A stretch of 64,000 bases of DNA from Pseudomonas asplenii (GTDB lineage Bacteria; Pseudomonadota; Gammaproteobacteria; Pseudomonadales; Pseudomonadaceae): NCBI RefSeq assembly GCF_900105475.1, contig NZ_LT629777.1:4588001-4652000 (forward strand). Direction: 5' to 3'. A program made the position numbers and the translations under genes. Positions within the stretch are counted from its first letter, which is position 1, and every line of letters starts with the position of its first letter. The notes under the pieces were generated by a model, which had not been told where the DNA came from, did no database searches, and worked only from the letters and a program-made list of their open reading frames with translations. This document shows positions 26,501-36,900 of this stretch, piece by piece.

Positions 26501-29500
26501 CCGACGGCCTTCGTGCGCCTCGATGCCTTGCCGCTGACCGCCAACGGCAAGCTCGACCGCACGGCCTTGCCGGCGCCGGACGCCGCCGCCTTCGACCAAC
26601 GCCACTACGTGGCCCCGCAAGGCGAACTGGAAAACGCTCTGGCGCGGATCTGGAGCGAAGTGCTGGGTGTCGAGCGGGTCGGACGCGACGACAGTTTCTT
26701 CGCCCTGGGTGGGCATTCCCTGTTGGTGATGCAAGTGATCGCGCGGATTCGTCGTCAGCTTGATCGCGAAGTCGCGGCCTCGGCACTGTTCGCCACCCCG
26801 CAACTGAAACTCTTCGCCCGCAGCCTGGAAGGCGCGCGGGAGAGCCGTCGGGCAGCCATCGTGCGTGTCGCGCGGGGTCGCGCGCAAACGTTGTCGTTTG
26901 CCCAGCAACGCCTGTGGTTCCTGGCACAGATGGAGGGCGCTAGCGCGGCTTACCACATGCCGCTGAACCTGCAATTGCGCGGTCCGCTTCAGGTGCCGGC
27001 GCTGGAGCGCAGCCTCCTGCAACTGGTGGAGCGTCACGAAGCCTTGCGGACCCGCTTCATCAGTGTCGAAGGTGAGCCACGACAAGTGATCGCCGAACCC
27101 GGGCAAGGCCTGAAGCTCGAACGGCTGAGCGCCGTTGCCGGCACCGACGTCGAACGCCTGGTCAGCGAGGAGGGCGCCCGGACCTTCGATCTGGAACACG
27201 GCCCGCTGATCCGAGCCGTGCTGGTCCACCTGGCGGATGACGATCATCTGCTGCTGTTGACCCTGCACCATATCGTCTCGGATGGCTGGTCGATGGGCAT
27301 CCTGACCCGTGAGCTGGGCCAGTTGTACGCCGCTGCGCTGGAGGATCGCGCCGACCCCTTGCCGGAACTGGCGCTGCAATATGTCGACTACTCGGCCTGG
27401 CAACGCCAATGGCTGACCGGTGAAGTGCTGGAGCGCCAGAGCCGCTATTGGCGCGAAGCCCTGGCCGAGGCGCCGGTATTGCTGGAACTGCCGGCCGACC
27501 ACAAGCGGCCGGCGGTACAGGATTATCGCGGCGCTGTCGTGCCGTTGCTGTTCGACGAGACCTTGACCCGCAGCCTCAAGGAGCTGAGTCGGCGCCAGGG
27601 CACGACGCTGTTCATGACCCTGCTTGCCGGCTGGGCGCTGGTGCTGGCACGGCTTTCGGCGCAGTCCGATGTGGTGATCGGCGTACCTTCGGCCAACCGC
27701 CCGAGCAGCGAACTGGAAGCGTTGATCGGTTTCTTCGTCAATACCCTGGCCTTGCGCCTGCAGGTGACGGGCAACCCCAGTGTCAGCCAGTGGTTGCAAT
27801 ACACCCGTCAGGTGGCGCTGCAGGCCCAGGAGCACCAGGATCTGCCATTCGAACAGGTGGTCGAACTGCTCAACCCGCCACGTAGCCTGGCCCACAGCCC
27901 GCTGTTCCAGGTGCTGTTCGCCTGGGAACAGGGGCAGTCCGGGCAACTGGCGCTGCCGGGCCTGCAGGTGCAGACGTTGCAAAGCCACCAGCAGGTCGCC
28001 AAGTTCGATCTGCAACTGGCCCTCAGCGAGTGCGACGGGCAGATCGTCGGTGGCCTGGAGTACGCCTCGGGGCTGTTCTGCGCCGCGACGGTCGAAGGTT
28101 TCGGCGAATACCTGCGCCGGGTGCTCACGCAGATGGTTGCCGACAGCGAGCAAACGGTCGCCAGCCTCGACCTGCTGTCTCCCGAGCAACAGCGGCAACT
28201 GCTCCACGACTGGAGTCGCCACCGCGCTGATCGTGCTCCGCAAGTCGGCTTCCTGGCGCGCTTCGAGGCCCAGGTACAGCGCACGCCACAAGCCGGCGCA
28301 CTGCAGCAGGGCGAACAACGATATGACTACGCTGAGCTGAATAGGGCGGCCAACCGTCTGGCGCATTTTCTGCGCGGGCAGGGCATCGGTCCCGAGGACC
28401 GGGTCGGCCTGAGCCTGGAGCGCTCGCCGCATATGGTCATCGGCCTGCTGGCGATCCTCAAGGCCGGCGCCGGCTATGTGCCGTTCGATCCGGCCTATCC
28501 GGCCGAACGCCTGGCCTACATGTTCAGCGATGCCGCGCCGAGCCTGCTGCTGACCCATTCCAGCCTGCGCGAGAAGCTGCCGGTCGGCCCCAACCCATTG
28601 CCACTCTACTGCCTGGACACCGACGCGCTGCGTTGGGCCGAGCAGCCGGACACCCGTCCCGAGGTGGCGATCGAGCCGGACAACCTCGCCTACGTGCTCT
28701 ACACCTCCGGCTCCAGCGGCCGGCCCAAGGGCGTGGTGCACACCCATCGGGCGCTGGACAACCTGATCGACTGGCAACTGCTCGACGCCGCCGCACAGGC
28801 CCCGGTTGCGCAGCGGGTGCTGCAATTCGCCTCGTTGAACTTCGACGTGTCGTTCCAGGAAATCTTCAGCACCCTGTGTCAGGGGGGCTGCCTGGTGCTG
28901 ATGGACGAGGAGGCACGCAAGGATCTCGCCACCTTGCGCCCGACCCTGGTGGCCGATGGTGTGCAGCGGGCCTTCCTGCCGTTCGCGGTGCTGCAACAGG
29001 TGACTGGCCTGGGCAGCACCGACGCGTCCGCGCCACTCGGCGGTTGCGATATCGTCACCGCCGGAGAGGCGCTACGGGTCAATGACGAACTGCGCGCGTT
29101 CGTCCAGGGGCTGGGGGGCTCGCACCTGTACAACCAGTATGGCCCGACCGAAACCCATGTGGTCAGTCAGTTCAGCCTGGCTTGCGCCGCTGCCGCCGAC
29201 TGGCCCGAGGCACCACCGATCGGTCGGCCGATCAACCAGGCCCGGCTGTATGTGCTGGACGAGGCACTGAACCTGGTGCCGCCGGGCGTGCCCGGTGAGT
29301 TGTACATTGCCGGCGCCTGCCTCGCGCGTGGCTATCTGAACCAGCCGGAACTGACCGCCCAGCGCTTCCTGCCCGATCCATTCGGCAGCGAGCCGGGCGC
29401 GCGCATGTACCGCAGCGGCGACCAGGTGCGCTGGTTGCCCGACGGTAACCTGCAGTACCTGGGGCGTATCGACCAGCAGATCAAGCTGCGCGGTTTCCGC

Positions 29501-32500
29501 GTCGAGCTGGGTGAAATCGACAGCCTGCTGCAGCAACAGCCGGGTGTACTGGAAGCCGCCGTGCTGCTGCGCGAAGATGCCCCGGGCGACCCACGACTGG
29601 TGGCCTATATCGTTGGCCCGGCCCCGGTCGAGGTGCTGCGCGAGGCACTGCGCCGACAGTTGCCCGAGCATATGATCCCCAGTGCCTGGGTGTCCCTGGC
29701 GAACCTGCCGCTGACCCGCAACGGCAAGCTCGACCGCCGCGCATTGCCGGCACCGGAGCAAGTATCCAGCAGCACCTACGTGGCACCCCGGGAAGCCGAC
29801 GAGGTGCAATTGACCGATATCTGGGCGCAAGTGCTCAGGTGCGAGCGGGTCGGTCTGCAGGACAACTTCTTCGAACTGGGCGGCCATTCACTGCTGGCTA
29901 CGCGGCTGGTGTATGCGATCAATCAGCGGATGGCTGCGCAATTGTCCTTGAGCAGCCTGTTCAAAACGCCGACGCCGGGTGAACTGATCGATGCGATCCG
30001 TGCCAGCCGCGACGAGCAGATCCAGAGTGAACCGGCCTTCAGCGTGATTGCGCCGGATCCGCTCAACCGTTACCAGCCGTTCCCCCTGACCGATATCCAG
30101 CAGGCCTACTGGTTCGGCCGCGAGTCTACGGTCAGCCTCGGCGGCGTCAGCGCCCACGGCTACGAGGAGCTGCGCATTCGCGACTTCGATGTGCCGCGCT
30201 TCGAGCACGCGCTGAACCGCATGATCGAGCGCCACGACATGCTGCGGGCGGTGTTCCTCAGCGATGGCACCCAGCAGGTCCTGGAACAGGTACCGACGTA
30301 TTGCATGCCCTGCGTCGACCTGCGCGGCATGGACAAACAAGCTGCGCAACAGGCGCTGGAGGGCAATCGCCAACGCCTGTCCCACCAGGTGCTGGACGCC
30401 AGCCGCTGGCCGTTGTTCGAGTTCAGCCTGACCCTGCTCGACGACGACATCAGCCACCTGCACATCAGCCTCGATGCGCTGATCGTCGATGCCGCCAGCA
30501 GCCAGATCCTCGCGCGCGAACTGATGGGGTTCTACCTGGAACCGCAACGGATGCTACCCGCACCGGGGCTGAACTTCCGCGATTACGTACTGGCCGAACA
30601 CCAGTTGCGCAGTGGCGTACGCTACGAGCGGGCCCTGGCCTATTGGCGCGAGCGGGTCACCAGCCTGGCGCCGGCCCCCGACCTGCCGTTGGTGTGCCAG
30701 CCGCAGAGCATCGCCACGCCGCATTTCACCCGGCGCGACCGGCAACTGTCGGTTGAGCACTGGAGCCGGATCAAGGCTCTGGCCAAGCAGTTTGGCGTGA
30801 CCCCGTCGGTGGTGTTGCTGACGGCCTTCAGCGAGGTATTGGCGCTGTGGAGCCGCCAGCCACGTTTCACCCTCAGCCTGCCGCTGTTCAATCGATTGCC
30901 GCTGCACCCGGATGTCGACTCGATCATCGGCGACTTCACCTCGCTGGTGCTGCTGGAGGTGCGGATCGACGGCCGCGTCGGTTTTACCGACAAGGCTCGG
31001 GCGATCCAGCAGCAGTTGTGGCAGGACATCGACCATGCGGTGGTCAGCGGCGTGCGTGTGCTGCGCGAACTGTCCCAGGCCCGCGGGGCGCAGCAGACAG
31101 CGATTCCGATCGTGTTCAACAGCACCTTGTCCGAGGCTGCCACGCAACAGGCCGAGTACAACCTGGCCGACGCCCTGCAGGCGCAGAACGTGCACAGCAT
31201 CACCCAGACCCCGCAGGTGTGGATCGACCATACCCTGCTGGAACTGGAAGGACGGCTGCTGTTCAACTGGGACAGCATCGACGAGTTGTTCCCCGCAGGT
31301 CTGGTCGAGCAGATGTTCGCCGCCTACAACAGCCTGCTCGACCGTCTGCTCGAACCCGCAGCCTGGGCCGCGAACACGCCCGGGCTGTTGCCGCAGGCGT
31401 GCCTGCCGCCAGCCCCGGCTTATCCGACCACATCGCTGTTGATGCACGAGCTGTTCGAGCGCCAGGCCCTGGCGACCCCCGAGGCTGTCGCACTGATTGC
31501 GCCGATGCGGCAGATGAGCTACCAGCAGCTGCGTCGCGAGGCCCGTCAGCTCGCAGCACACTTGCAGACCCGGGGCGTACAGCCCAACCAACTGGTCGCG
31601 GTGATGATGGAGCGTGGCTGGGAACAACTGGTGGCCACTCTGGCGATTCTGTATGCCGGGGGCGCCTACCTGCCGATCGATCCGGCACTGCCGGCGCAGC
31701 GGGTGCGGCATATCCTGGAACGCGCCGAAACCCGTCTGCTGCTCGGCCAGCCCGGTCTGAAAGCAGACAGCGACTGGTCGACGCTGGTCGAGGTCATCAG
31801 CGTCAGCGAGGTCACCGACAGCCGCGAGGTCTCGTTGCACGCGGTCGAGCTGAGCCCCGAGCACCTGGCCTACGTCATCTACACCTCCGGCTCGACCGGC
31901 GTGCCCAAAGGCGTGGTGATCGATCACCGGGGGGCGGTCAACACCCTGCTGGACATCAATCGGCGCTTTGCCGTCGGCCCACAGGACCGGGTCCTGGCGA
32001 TCTCGTCGCTGAGCTTCGACTTGTCGGTCTATGACTTCTTCGGCAGCCTGGCCGTCGGCGCGGCAGTGGTGCTGCTCGACCCGCGCCTGGCACTCGACCC
32101 GCTGCATTGGCGCGAGCTGATCGAGCGCCATCGGGTCAGCCTCTGGAACTCGGTGCCGGCACTGCTCGGGCTGTTGCTGGAGTCCGTCGAGCAAGAGGGC
32201 GGTGTGTTGCCTGCCTGCCTGCGCCTGGCGATGTTGTCCGGCGACTGGATTGCGCTGAACCTGCCGGGACGTGCACGGGCCTTGCAGCCAGCCATCGAGC
32301 TGATCAGCCTCGGTGGCGCGACCGAAGCCTCGATCTGGTCGATCTGTTACCCGATCGGCCAGGTCGACCCCGTCTGGCGCAGCATTCCCTATGGCAAGGC
32401 GCTGGACCAGCAGCGCTTTCATGTCCTCGACGAGGCGCTGCAACCGCGTCCGACCTGGGTGCCCGGGCAGTTGTATATCGGCGGTATCGGCCTGGCGAAG

Positions 32501-33997
32501 GGCTACTGGCGCGACGAGAAACAGAGCGCTACGAGCTTCTTCGCGCACCCGGCGACCGGCGAGCGGCTGTATCGCACCGGCGATCTCGGCCGCCTGCTGC
32601 CCGACGGCAATATCGAATTCCTCGGGCGTGAGGACAACCAGGTCAAGGTTCAGGGCTATCGCATCGAATTGGGCGAGATCGAAGCCATACTCAACCGTCA
32701 TCCCGGCGTGCAGAGCGCGGTGGTGCGGATTCTCGGCGAACAGCTCGGCGAAAAACGCCTGGCGGCCTATCTCATCAAGAGCGACGAGCAGTTGCAGGCC
32801 GGCGATTTTGCGCTCTACCTGGCGGACAAGCTGCCTGCCTACATGGTGCCGAGCTCTTTCACCTTCCTGGAGGCCTGGCCGCTCTCGGCCAATGGCAAGG
32901 TCGACAAAAGCCGCCTGCCACAACCACTGGAGGACCAGCAATCGGGGCCGTCACTGGTACCTGAGGGGCCCCGCGAGCAACGGCTGGTGGCGATCGTCCA
33001 GCAGTTGCTCAAGCGCGAGACGATTGCCGGTAACGCCAACCTCCTGAGCCTGGGCGCCACTTCCATCGATATCGTGCGAATCAGCAACGCGCTGGCCGCC
33101 GAGCTGCAGTTCCGGCCGCACCTGGCGCAACTGCTGGCCCAGCCGACCCTGGCCAACCTGCTGGAACTGTACCGCCGCAACCTGGCCAGCCAACCACCGA
33201 CCGGTCGCGTGCAGCCGTCGGCGGCGGTGAGCGAGGCGGTGATCGAGGATCCGCAAGTACGCCAGCAGTTCAAGGCTGACGAGCGCGGGCGCCGACGTTT
33301 CGCCCAGGCGTTGCCGGCAGTGGCGCTGGCCTTGCCGACGCAGGCCGGCTTCGCCCAGCGCTTGCGTGACTGCCGTTCGGTGCGCCGCTACGAGTTGCAG
33401 GCGATTGCCACCGAGGCCTTCGCCCACTGGCTGGCCGGACTGTCACGCGGGCAACTGGACGGTGAGGTGAAGTACCAGTTCCCTTCGGCGGGTGGCCTTT
33501 ATCCGCTGCAGGCCTACCTGTACATCAAGCCGCAACGGGTCGCCGGGGTGTCCGGTGGGGCCTACTACTACGACCCGGTGCAGCACCAATTGCTGGCAAT
33601 CGGCGAACAATCGCGACTCGATCCCGATACCTACGATTACTTCGTCAATCGCCCGGTCTACGAAAACGCCGCGTTCTCGCTGTTCCTCATCGCCGACATG
33701 GCCGCGATCCAGCCGCTTTATGGCGAGCGCAGCCGCGATTTCTGCCATATCGAGGCCGGGGCCATGACCCAGCTATTGATCATGACCGCGGCCACCCATG
33801 GCCTGGGGGTGTGCGGCATGGGCTCGATCGACGAACAGACGTTGCCGGCCTTGTTCGACCTGGGGTCGAGCCATCAACTGATCTATTCGATGGTCGGTGG
33901 CCTGCGCGCCGAAGGCGAACAGCGCAGCGCCCAGGTCGAGGCGTTCAGTCACACGCACACGGATGACGACAGCGACATGGAGGAGATTGAGATATGA
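23579..33997 (+). CDS. NRPS 2: C-A-T-C-A(Pro-like)-T-Cy-A(Cys)-T-Ox, thiazole-forming
   Basis: This 3472-aa protein carries three modules. C4 (HHIICDG near 166) and A4 (pocket about DVADVGAIDK, resembling basic Arg/Orn codes) with T near 1044 form the first. C5 (HHIVSDG near 1230) and A5 (pocket DVQ-A-VAQVVK, proline-like) with T near 2101 form the second. Next is a heterocyclisation domain with DALIVD near 2299 in place of HHxxxDG. A6 (SGSTG near 2771) has the exact Cys code DLYNMSLIWK, with T near 3159 (GATSID). Residues about 3250-3455 form a McbC/nitroreductase-type FMN oxidase (CRSVRRYEL, FPSAGGLYPLQAY, GLGVCGMGS). Cys should be cyclised to thiazoline and oxidised to thiazole. The acidic C-terminus (DDDSDMEEIEI) looks like a docking peptide for NRPS 3, whose start overlaps the stop as ATGA. 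Confidence 0.94.
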   Translation: MFDKTSLREMTPAQFAALHKRSKIIPAPRGSTPPRASFAQQRLWFLAQLAGGGDAYHVPFGLRLHGALDRPALKRALDCLVARHESLRTTFVADNDEVLQLIAAADCGFSWQIHDLATHTDPEAQVASLADEEAGASFDLHNGPLFRGRLLILGEQAHVLLLTLHHIICDGWSMAVLTRELGELYEAFRQGLDDPLPAPSLQYADYARWQHDWLAEQSQAGHGDYWRDTLAGAPALLELPGDRPRPALQQYQGGFEPLLLDETLTQQLKALSLRHGTTLFMTLLAAWAVVLARLSGQDDILIGTPVANRTRRETEGLIGFFVNTLVLRLSLAAAPTCVQLLEQARAVALGAQEHQELPFEQVVELLNPQRSQAYSPLFQVMFAWENTEPGALQLAGLDSQPLRSRHQAAKFDLTLVLAEQDGRISGGLEYASALFDVATVTRFAGYLRQVLEGMVTQPQQSVAALPLLSTDQRDSQLRDWSGSEQAFDAQCCLHERFEAQVRRDPQAIAVRCGNDSFTYGELNARANRLAHELRALGVGPDVRVGLCLERSLEMPLAVLAVLKAGGAYVPLDPGYPQARLRHMLIDSAPAVLLSHGPARQALRAALDGVAEQPVLLDLHEDAPRWADQSEQDLAPHTLGLTSRHLAYVIYTSGSTGQPKGVMVEHRGLLAVSAAWENLYALRPGLRHLQMAGFSFDVFSADLIRALCFGGELVLCPRQVLMDPPALYRLLHEAQIDFADFVPAVLNPLLAWAEETGHGLSFLYTVVCGSDTWSAHGARQLRALCGEAVRIVHAYGVTEASIDSTCFEFPAQPAPDASLPIGRPLANTRVYLLDALGAPVPPGVAGELHIGGGGVARGYLNQPQLNAERFIDNPFVAGDRLYRTGDLARCRADGNLEFLGRNDSQAKLRGLRLELGEIEARLVDVAGVRDAVVLLRSDADAPPRLVAYYVETEAGVTSPGILREQLALNLPDYMLPTAFVRLDALPLTANGKLDRTALPAPDAAAFDQRHYVAPQGELENALARIWSEVLGVERVGRDDSFFALGGHSLLVMQVIARIRRQLDREVAASALFATPQLKLFARSLEGARESRRAAIVRVARGRAQTLSFAQQRLWFLAQMEGASAAYHMPLNLQLRGPLQVPALERSLLQLVERHEALRTRFISVEGEPRQVIAEPGQGLKLERLSAVAGTDVERLVSEEGARTFDLEHGPLIRAVLVHLADDDHLLLLTLHHIVSDGWSMGILTRELGQLYAAALEDRADPLPELALQYVDYSAWQRQWLTGEVLERQSRYWREALAEAPVLLELPADHKRPAVQDYRGAVVPLLFDETLTRSLKELSRRQGTTLFMTLLAGWALVLARLSAQSDVVIGVPSANRPSSELEALIGFFVNTLALRLQVTGNPSVSQWLQYTRQVALQAQEHQDLPFEQVVELLNPPRSLAHSPLFQVLFAWEQGQSGQLALPGLQVQTLQSHQQVAKFDLQLALSECDGQIVGGLEYASGLFCAATVEGFGEYLRRVLTQMVADSEQTVASLDLLSPEQQRQLLHDWSRHRADRAPQVGFLARFEAQVQRTPQAGALQQGEQRYDYAELNRAANRLAHFLRGQGIGPEDRVGLSLERSPHMVIGLLAILKAGAGYVPFDPAYPAERLAYMFSDAAPSLLLTHSSLREKLPVGPNPLPLYCLDTDALRWAEQPDTRPEVAIEPDNLAYVLYTSGSSGRPKGVVHTHRALDNLIDWQLLDAAAQAPVAQRVLQFASLNFDVSFQEIFSTLCQGGCLVLMDEEARKDLATLRPTLVADGVQRAFLPFAVLQQVTGLGSTDASAPLGGCDIVTAGEALRVNDELRAFVQGLGGSHLYNQYGPTETHVVSQFSLACAAAADWPEAPPIGRPINQARLYVLDEALNLVPPGVPGELYIAGACLARGYLNQPELTAQRFLPDPFGSEPGARMYRSGDQVRWLPDGNLQYLGRIDQQIKLRGFRVELGEIDSLLQQQPGVLEAAVLLREDAPGDPRLVAYIVGPAPVEVLREALRRQLPEHMIPSAWVSLANLPLTRNGKLDRRALPAPEQVSSSTYVAPREADEVQLTDIWAQVLRCERVGLQDNFFELGGHSLLATRLVYAINQRMAAQLSLSSLFKTPTPGELIDAIRASRDEQIQSEPAFSVIAPDPLNRYQPFPLTDIQQAYWFGRESTVSLGGVSAHGYEELRIRDFDVPRFEHALNRMIERHDMLRAVFLSDGTQQVLEQVPTYCMPCVDLRGMDKQAAQQALEGNRQRLSHQVLDASRWPLFEFSLTLLDDDISHLHISLDALIVDAASSQILARELMGFYLEPQRMLPAPGLNFRDYVLAEHQLRSGVRYERALAYWRERVTSLAPAPDLPLVCQPQSIATPHFTRRDRQLSVEHWSRIKALAKQFGVTPSVVLLTAFSEVLALWSRQPRFTLSLPLFNRLPLHPDVDSIIGDFTSLVLLEVRIDGRVGFTDKARAIQQQLWQDIDHAVVSGVRVLRELSQARGAQQTAIPIVFNSTLSEAATQQAEYNLADALQAQNVHSITQTPQVWIDHTLLELEGRLLFNWDSIDELFPAGLVEQMFAAYNSLLDRLLEPAAWAANTPGLLPQACLPPAPAYPTTSLLMHELFERQALATPEAVALIAPMRQMSYQQLRREARQLAAHLQTRGVQPNQLVAVMMERGWEQLVATLAILYAGGAYLPIDPALPAQRVRHILERAETRLLLGQPGLKADSDWSTLVEVISVSEVTDSREVSLHAVELSPEHLAYVIYTSGSTGVPKGVVIDHRGAVNTLLDINRRFAVGPQDRVLAISSLSFDLSVYDFFGSLAVGAAVVLLDPRLALDPLHWRELIERHRVSLWNSVPALLGLLLESVEQEGGVLPACLRLAMLSGDWIALNLPGRARALQPAIELISLGGATEASIWSICYPIGQVDPVWRSIPYGKALDQQRFHVLDEALQPRPTWVPGQLYIGGIGLAKGYWRDEKQSATSFFAHPATGERLYRTGDLGRLLPDGNIEFLGREDNQVKVQGYRIELGEIEAILNRHPGVQSAVVRILGEQLGEKRLAAYLIKSDEQLQAGDFALYLADKLPAYMVPSSFTFLEAWPLSANGKVDKSRLPQPLEDQQSGPSLVPEGPREQRLVAIVQQLLKRETIAGNANLLSLGATSIDIVRISNALAAELQFRPHLAQLLAQPTLANLLELYRRNLASQPPTGRVQPSAAVSEAVIEDPQVRQQFKADERGRRRFAQALPAVALALPTQAGFAQRLRDCRSVRRYELQAIATEAFAHWLAGLSRGQLDGEVKYQFPSAGGLYPLQAYLYIKPQRVAGVSGGAYYYDPVQHQLLAIGEQSRLDPDTYDYFVNRPVYENAAFSLFLIADMAAIQPLYGERSRDFCHIEAGAMTQLLIMTAATHGLGVCGMGSIDEQTLPALFDLGSSHQLIYSMVGGLRAEGEQRSAQVEAFSHTHTDDDSDMEEIEI

Positions 33998-36900
33998 ATG
34001 CCGATCAGTTGCTGGCCTTTTTCGACCGTCATGGCGTGGTGCTGGAAGTCGATGGCGACAAATTGCGCTGCAAGGCGCCCAAGGGCTTTCTCAACGAAGA
34101 GCTGCTGCAGGCGCTCAAGCAGCACAAGCCGGTCTTGATCGAGCGGTTGAGCGCCAATGAGGGCATCGTCCCACGCGCAGCTGGCACGGCACCCTTGCCG
34201 CTGTCGTTTTCCCAGCGACAGTTGTGGTTTCTCGACCAGTTGGAGCCGGGCAATCCGTTCTACAACATCCCCAATGCGCTGCTGCTCAAGGGGCGGCTGG
34301 ATGTCGCCGTGCTGGAGCGGGCCCTGAACGAACTGGTTCGCCGCCACGAAGTGCTGCGTACCACCTTCGGCGACCACGATGGCGAGCCGTGTCAGCGGGT
34401 TCATGAGTATCGTCCGTTGTCGTTGCCGGTCACCGACCTGCGCTCGTTGCCAGCCGCCGAGCGCGAGTCGGTTGTACGGGCACGGGTGGCCGAGGACGCG
34501 CGAGCGCCGTTCGACCTGTCACAGGGGCCGCTGTTGCGCACCGCGTTGTTGCGTTTGGCGGACGAGGAACACCTGTGGCTGTACAACCTGCACCATATCA
34601 TCGCCGATGGCTGGTCCATGGGTATCATCCTGCGCGAAGTGGTGACCCTCTACGGCGACTACCTCGAAGGCCGGCCGTCGAGTCTGCCGGCACTGGCGGT
34701 GCAATATGCCGACTATGCCTGCTGGCAACAGCGCCGCCTGAGCGGGGAAGCCTTGCAGGCGCAGCTCGACTACTGGCGGCGGACCCTGGCCGATGCGCCG
34801 CCGTTGCTGACGCTGCCCACCGACCGCCCAAGGCCCCGGGTGCAGCGTTATGCCGGGGCGACCCTGGTCAGTCGCATCGACGGCGGTACCCTGCGCGAAC
34901 TGCAGGACCTGGCGCGGCAGACCCAGGGCTCGCTGTTCAATGTGTTGATGGCGGCACTGGCGGTGCTGCTGTGGCGTCACAGCGGTCAGCAGGAAGTGTG
35001 CATCGGCACGCCGTTCGCCAACCGTGGACAGGCCGAGATCGAACCGCTGATCGGCCACTTCGTCAACACCCTGGTGATCCGCAACCCGTTGCAGCCGCAG
35101 TGGACCTTCGCCGAGCTGCTGCGTGACGTGCGCACGCGCATGCTGGAGGTCCATGCCCATCAGGATGTGCCGTTCGAACGGGTGGTCGAAGCGGTCAACC
35201 CCGAGCGCGACACGGCCTATTCGCCGCTGTTCCAGGTGATGCTGGTGTTGCAGAACACTCCTGGGGAGGCGGTCGAAATGCCGGGGTTGAGCCTGGCGTC
35301 CTACGGCACCAGCAGCGCCACCGCCAAGTTCGACCTCGCCTTTGAACTGGTGGAACAGGCTCAGGGCCTGCAACTGGTGATCGAATACAACACCGACCTG
35401 TTCGAGGCGAGTACCGTGGCGCGCCTGAGCGGCCATTACCGGCAGTTGCTCGAACAGATCGCGGCTGACGCCAAACAGCCGATTGGCCGGTTGCAACTGC
35501 TGACCGAGGCCGAGCGCGAGCAGATGGTCTTCGACTGGAACCGCAGTGCGCCGCTGGCCCGGGAACCCGGTTGTGTGCATCGATTGATCGAAGCCCGGGC
35601 GGCGGCTGCGCCGCAAGACTGTGCGGTGCTGTGCGAGGGCGAATCGCTCAGCTACGCCGAGTTGAACCAGCGTGCCAACCGCCTGGCCCACCATCTGCGC
35701 AGCCTCGGCGTCGGCCCCGATGTGCGTGTGGCGTTGTGTCTGGAGCGCTCGCTGGCGCTGCCGGTGGCGATCCTTGCGGTGCTCAAGGCCGGGGGTGCCT
35801 ACGTGCCGCTGGATCCGACCTATCCGGTCGGGCGCCTGGGCCACATGCTGAGCGACAGCGAGCCACGGGTGGTCCTGGGGCAGGGCGCCACGCGACAGTT
35901 GCTGCGCGATACACTCGGCGTGGCGCAATGCGCAGTGCCGGTGCTGGATTTCGACAGTGACGCGGCCCAGTGGGCTGAACGCTCCGTGGCCAACCCCGAC
36001 CCGCAGAACATCGGCCTGACACCCGAGCACCTGGCCTACGTGATCTACACCTCCGGTACCACCGGGCTGCCCAAGGGCGCGATGGTTGCCCATCGTGGCC
36101 TGAGCAACCTGTTGTTGTGGTGTCAGCAGATCTGTGCTGACGGTCAGCAGGCGAGCATGCTGCAAAAGATTCCGTTCGGCTTCGATGCTTCGGCCTGGGA
36201 ACTGCTCTGGCCGCTGGCCATGGGCGGGCGCCTGGTGCTGGCCCGCCCTGGCGGCCATCTCGAGCCAGACTATCTGGTACGGACGGTGCGCGAGCAGCGG
36301 GTTTCGGCGCTGGTGTTCGTGCCGGCGATGCTGCAGCTGTTTCTGGAGGTCGATGAGGTCAGTCAGTGCCAGGATCTGCGAAATGTCTTCTGCGGCGGTG
36401 GCGAACTGACCCCGGCGATTGCCCGGCGCTTCCAGGAAGTATTGCCCGAAGCGCGCCTGCACAACGTCTACGGCCCCACCGAAACCACGGTGATCAACAG
36501 TGTCTGGACCCTGCAACCCGGCGCCGAGGTGCCGGCCCGGCAACTGCCCATCGGTCGGCCCATTGCCGGCAGCCACCTGTATGTCCTCGACGAGCACGAT
36601 GCACCGGTGCCGGTTGGCGTCAGTGGTCACCTGCATATCGGCGGTGTCGGTGTGGCCCGTGGTTACCTGGGGCTGCCGGCATTGACGGCTGAACGCTTCA
36701 TTGACAGTCCGTTCGTGCCCGGCGAGCGCCTGTACCGCAGCGGCGACCTGGCGCGTTATCGCGCCGACGGCGAACTGGAATTCCTGGGCCGCAACGATTT
36801 TCAGGTCAAGCTGCGTGGCGTGCGGGTCGAACTGGGAGAAATCGAGGCCCGGCTCGAAGCGTTCCCCAGTGTGCGCCGCGCGGTGGTGCTGATGGTTGGC

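Noticed and set aside
23432..28996. Very long open frame on the minus strand opposite NRPS 2
   Set aside because: It is the antisense shadow of GC-rich NRPS coding sequence; its translation shows no domain, and the plus-strand frame has a full set of NRPS motifs. The long minus frames opposite the other megasynthases are rejected for the same reason.
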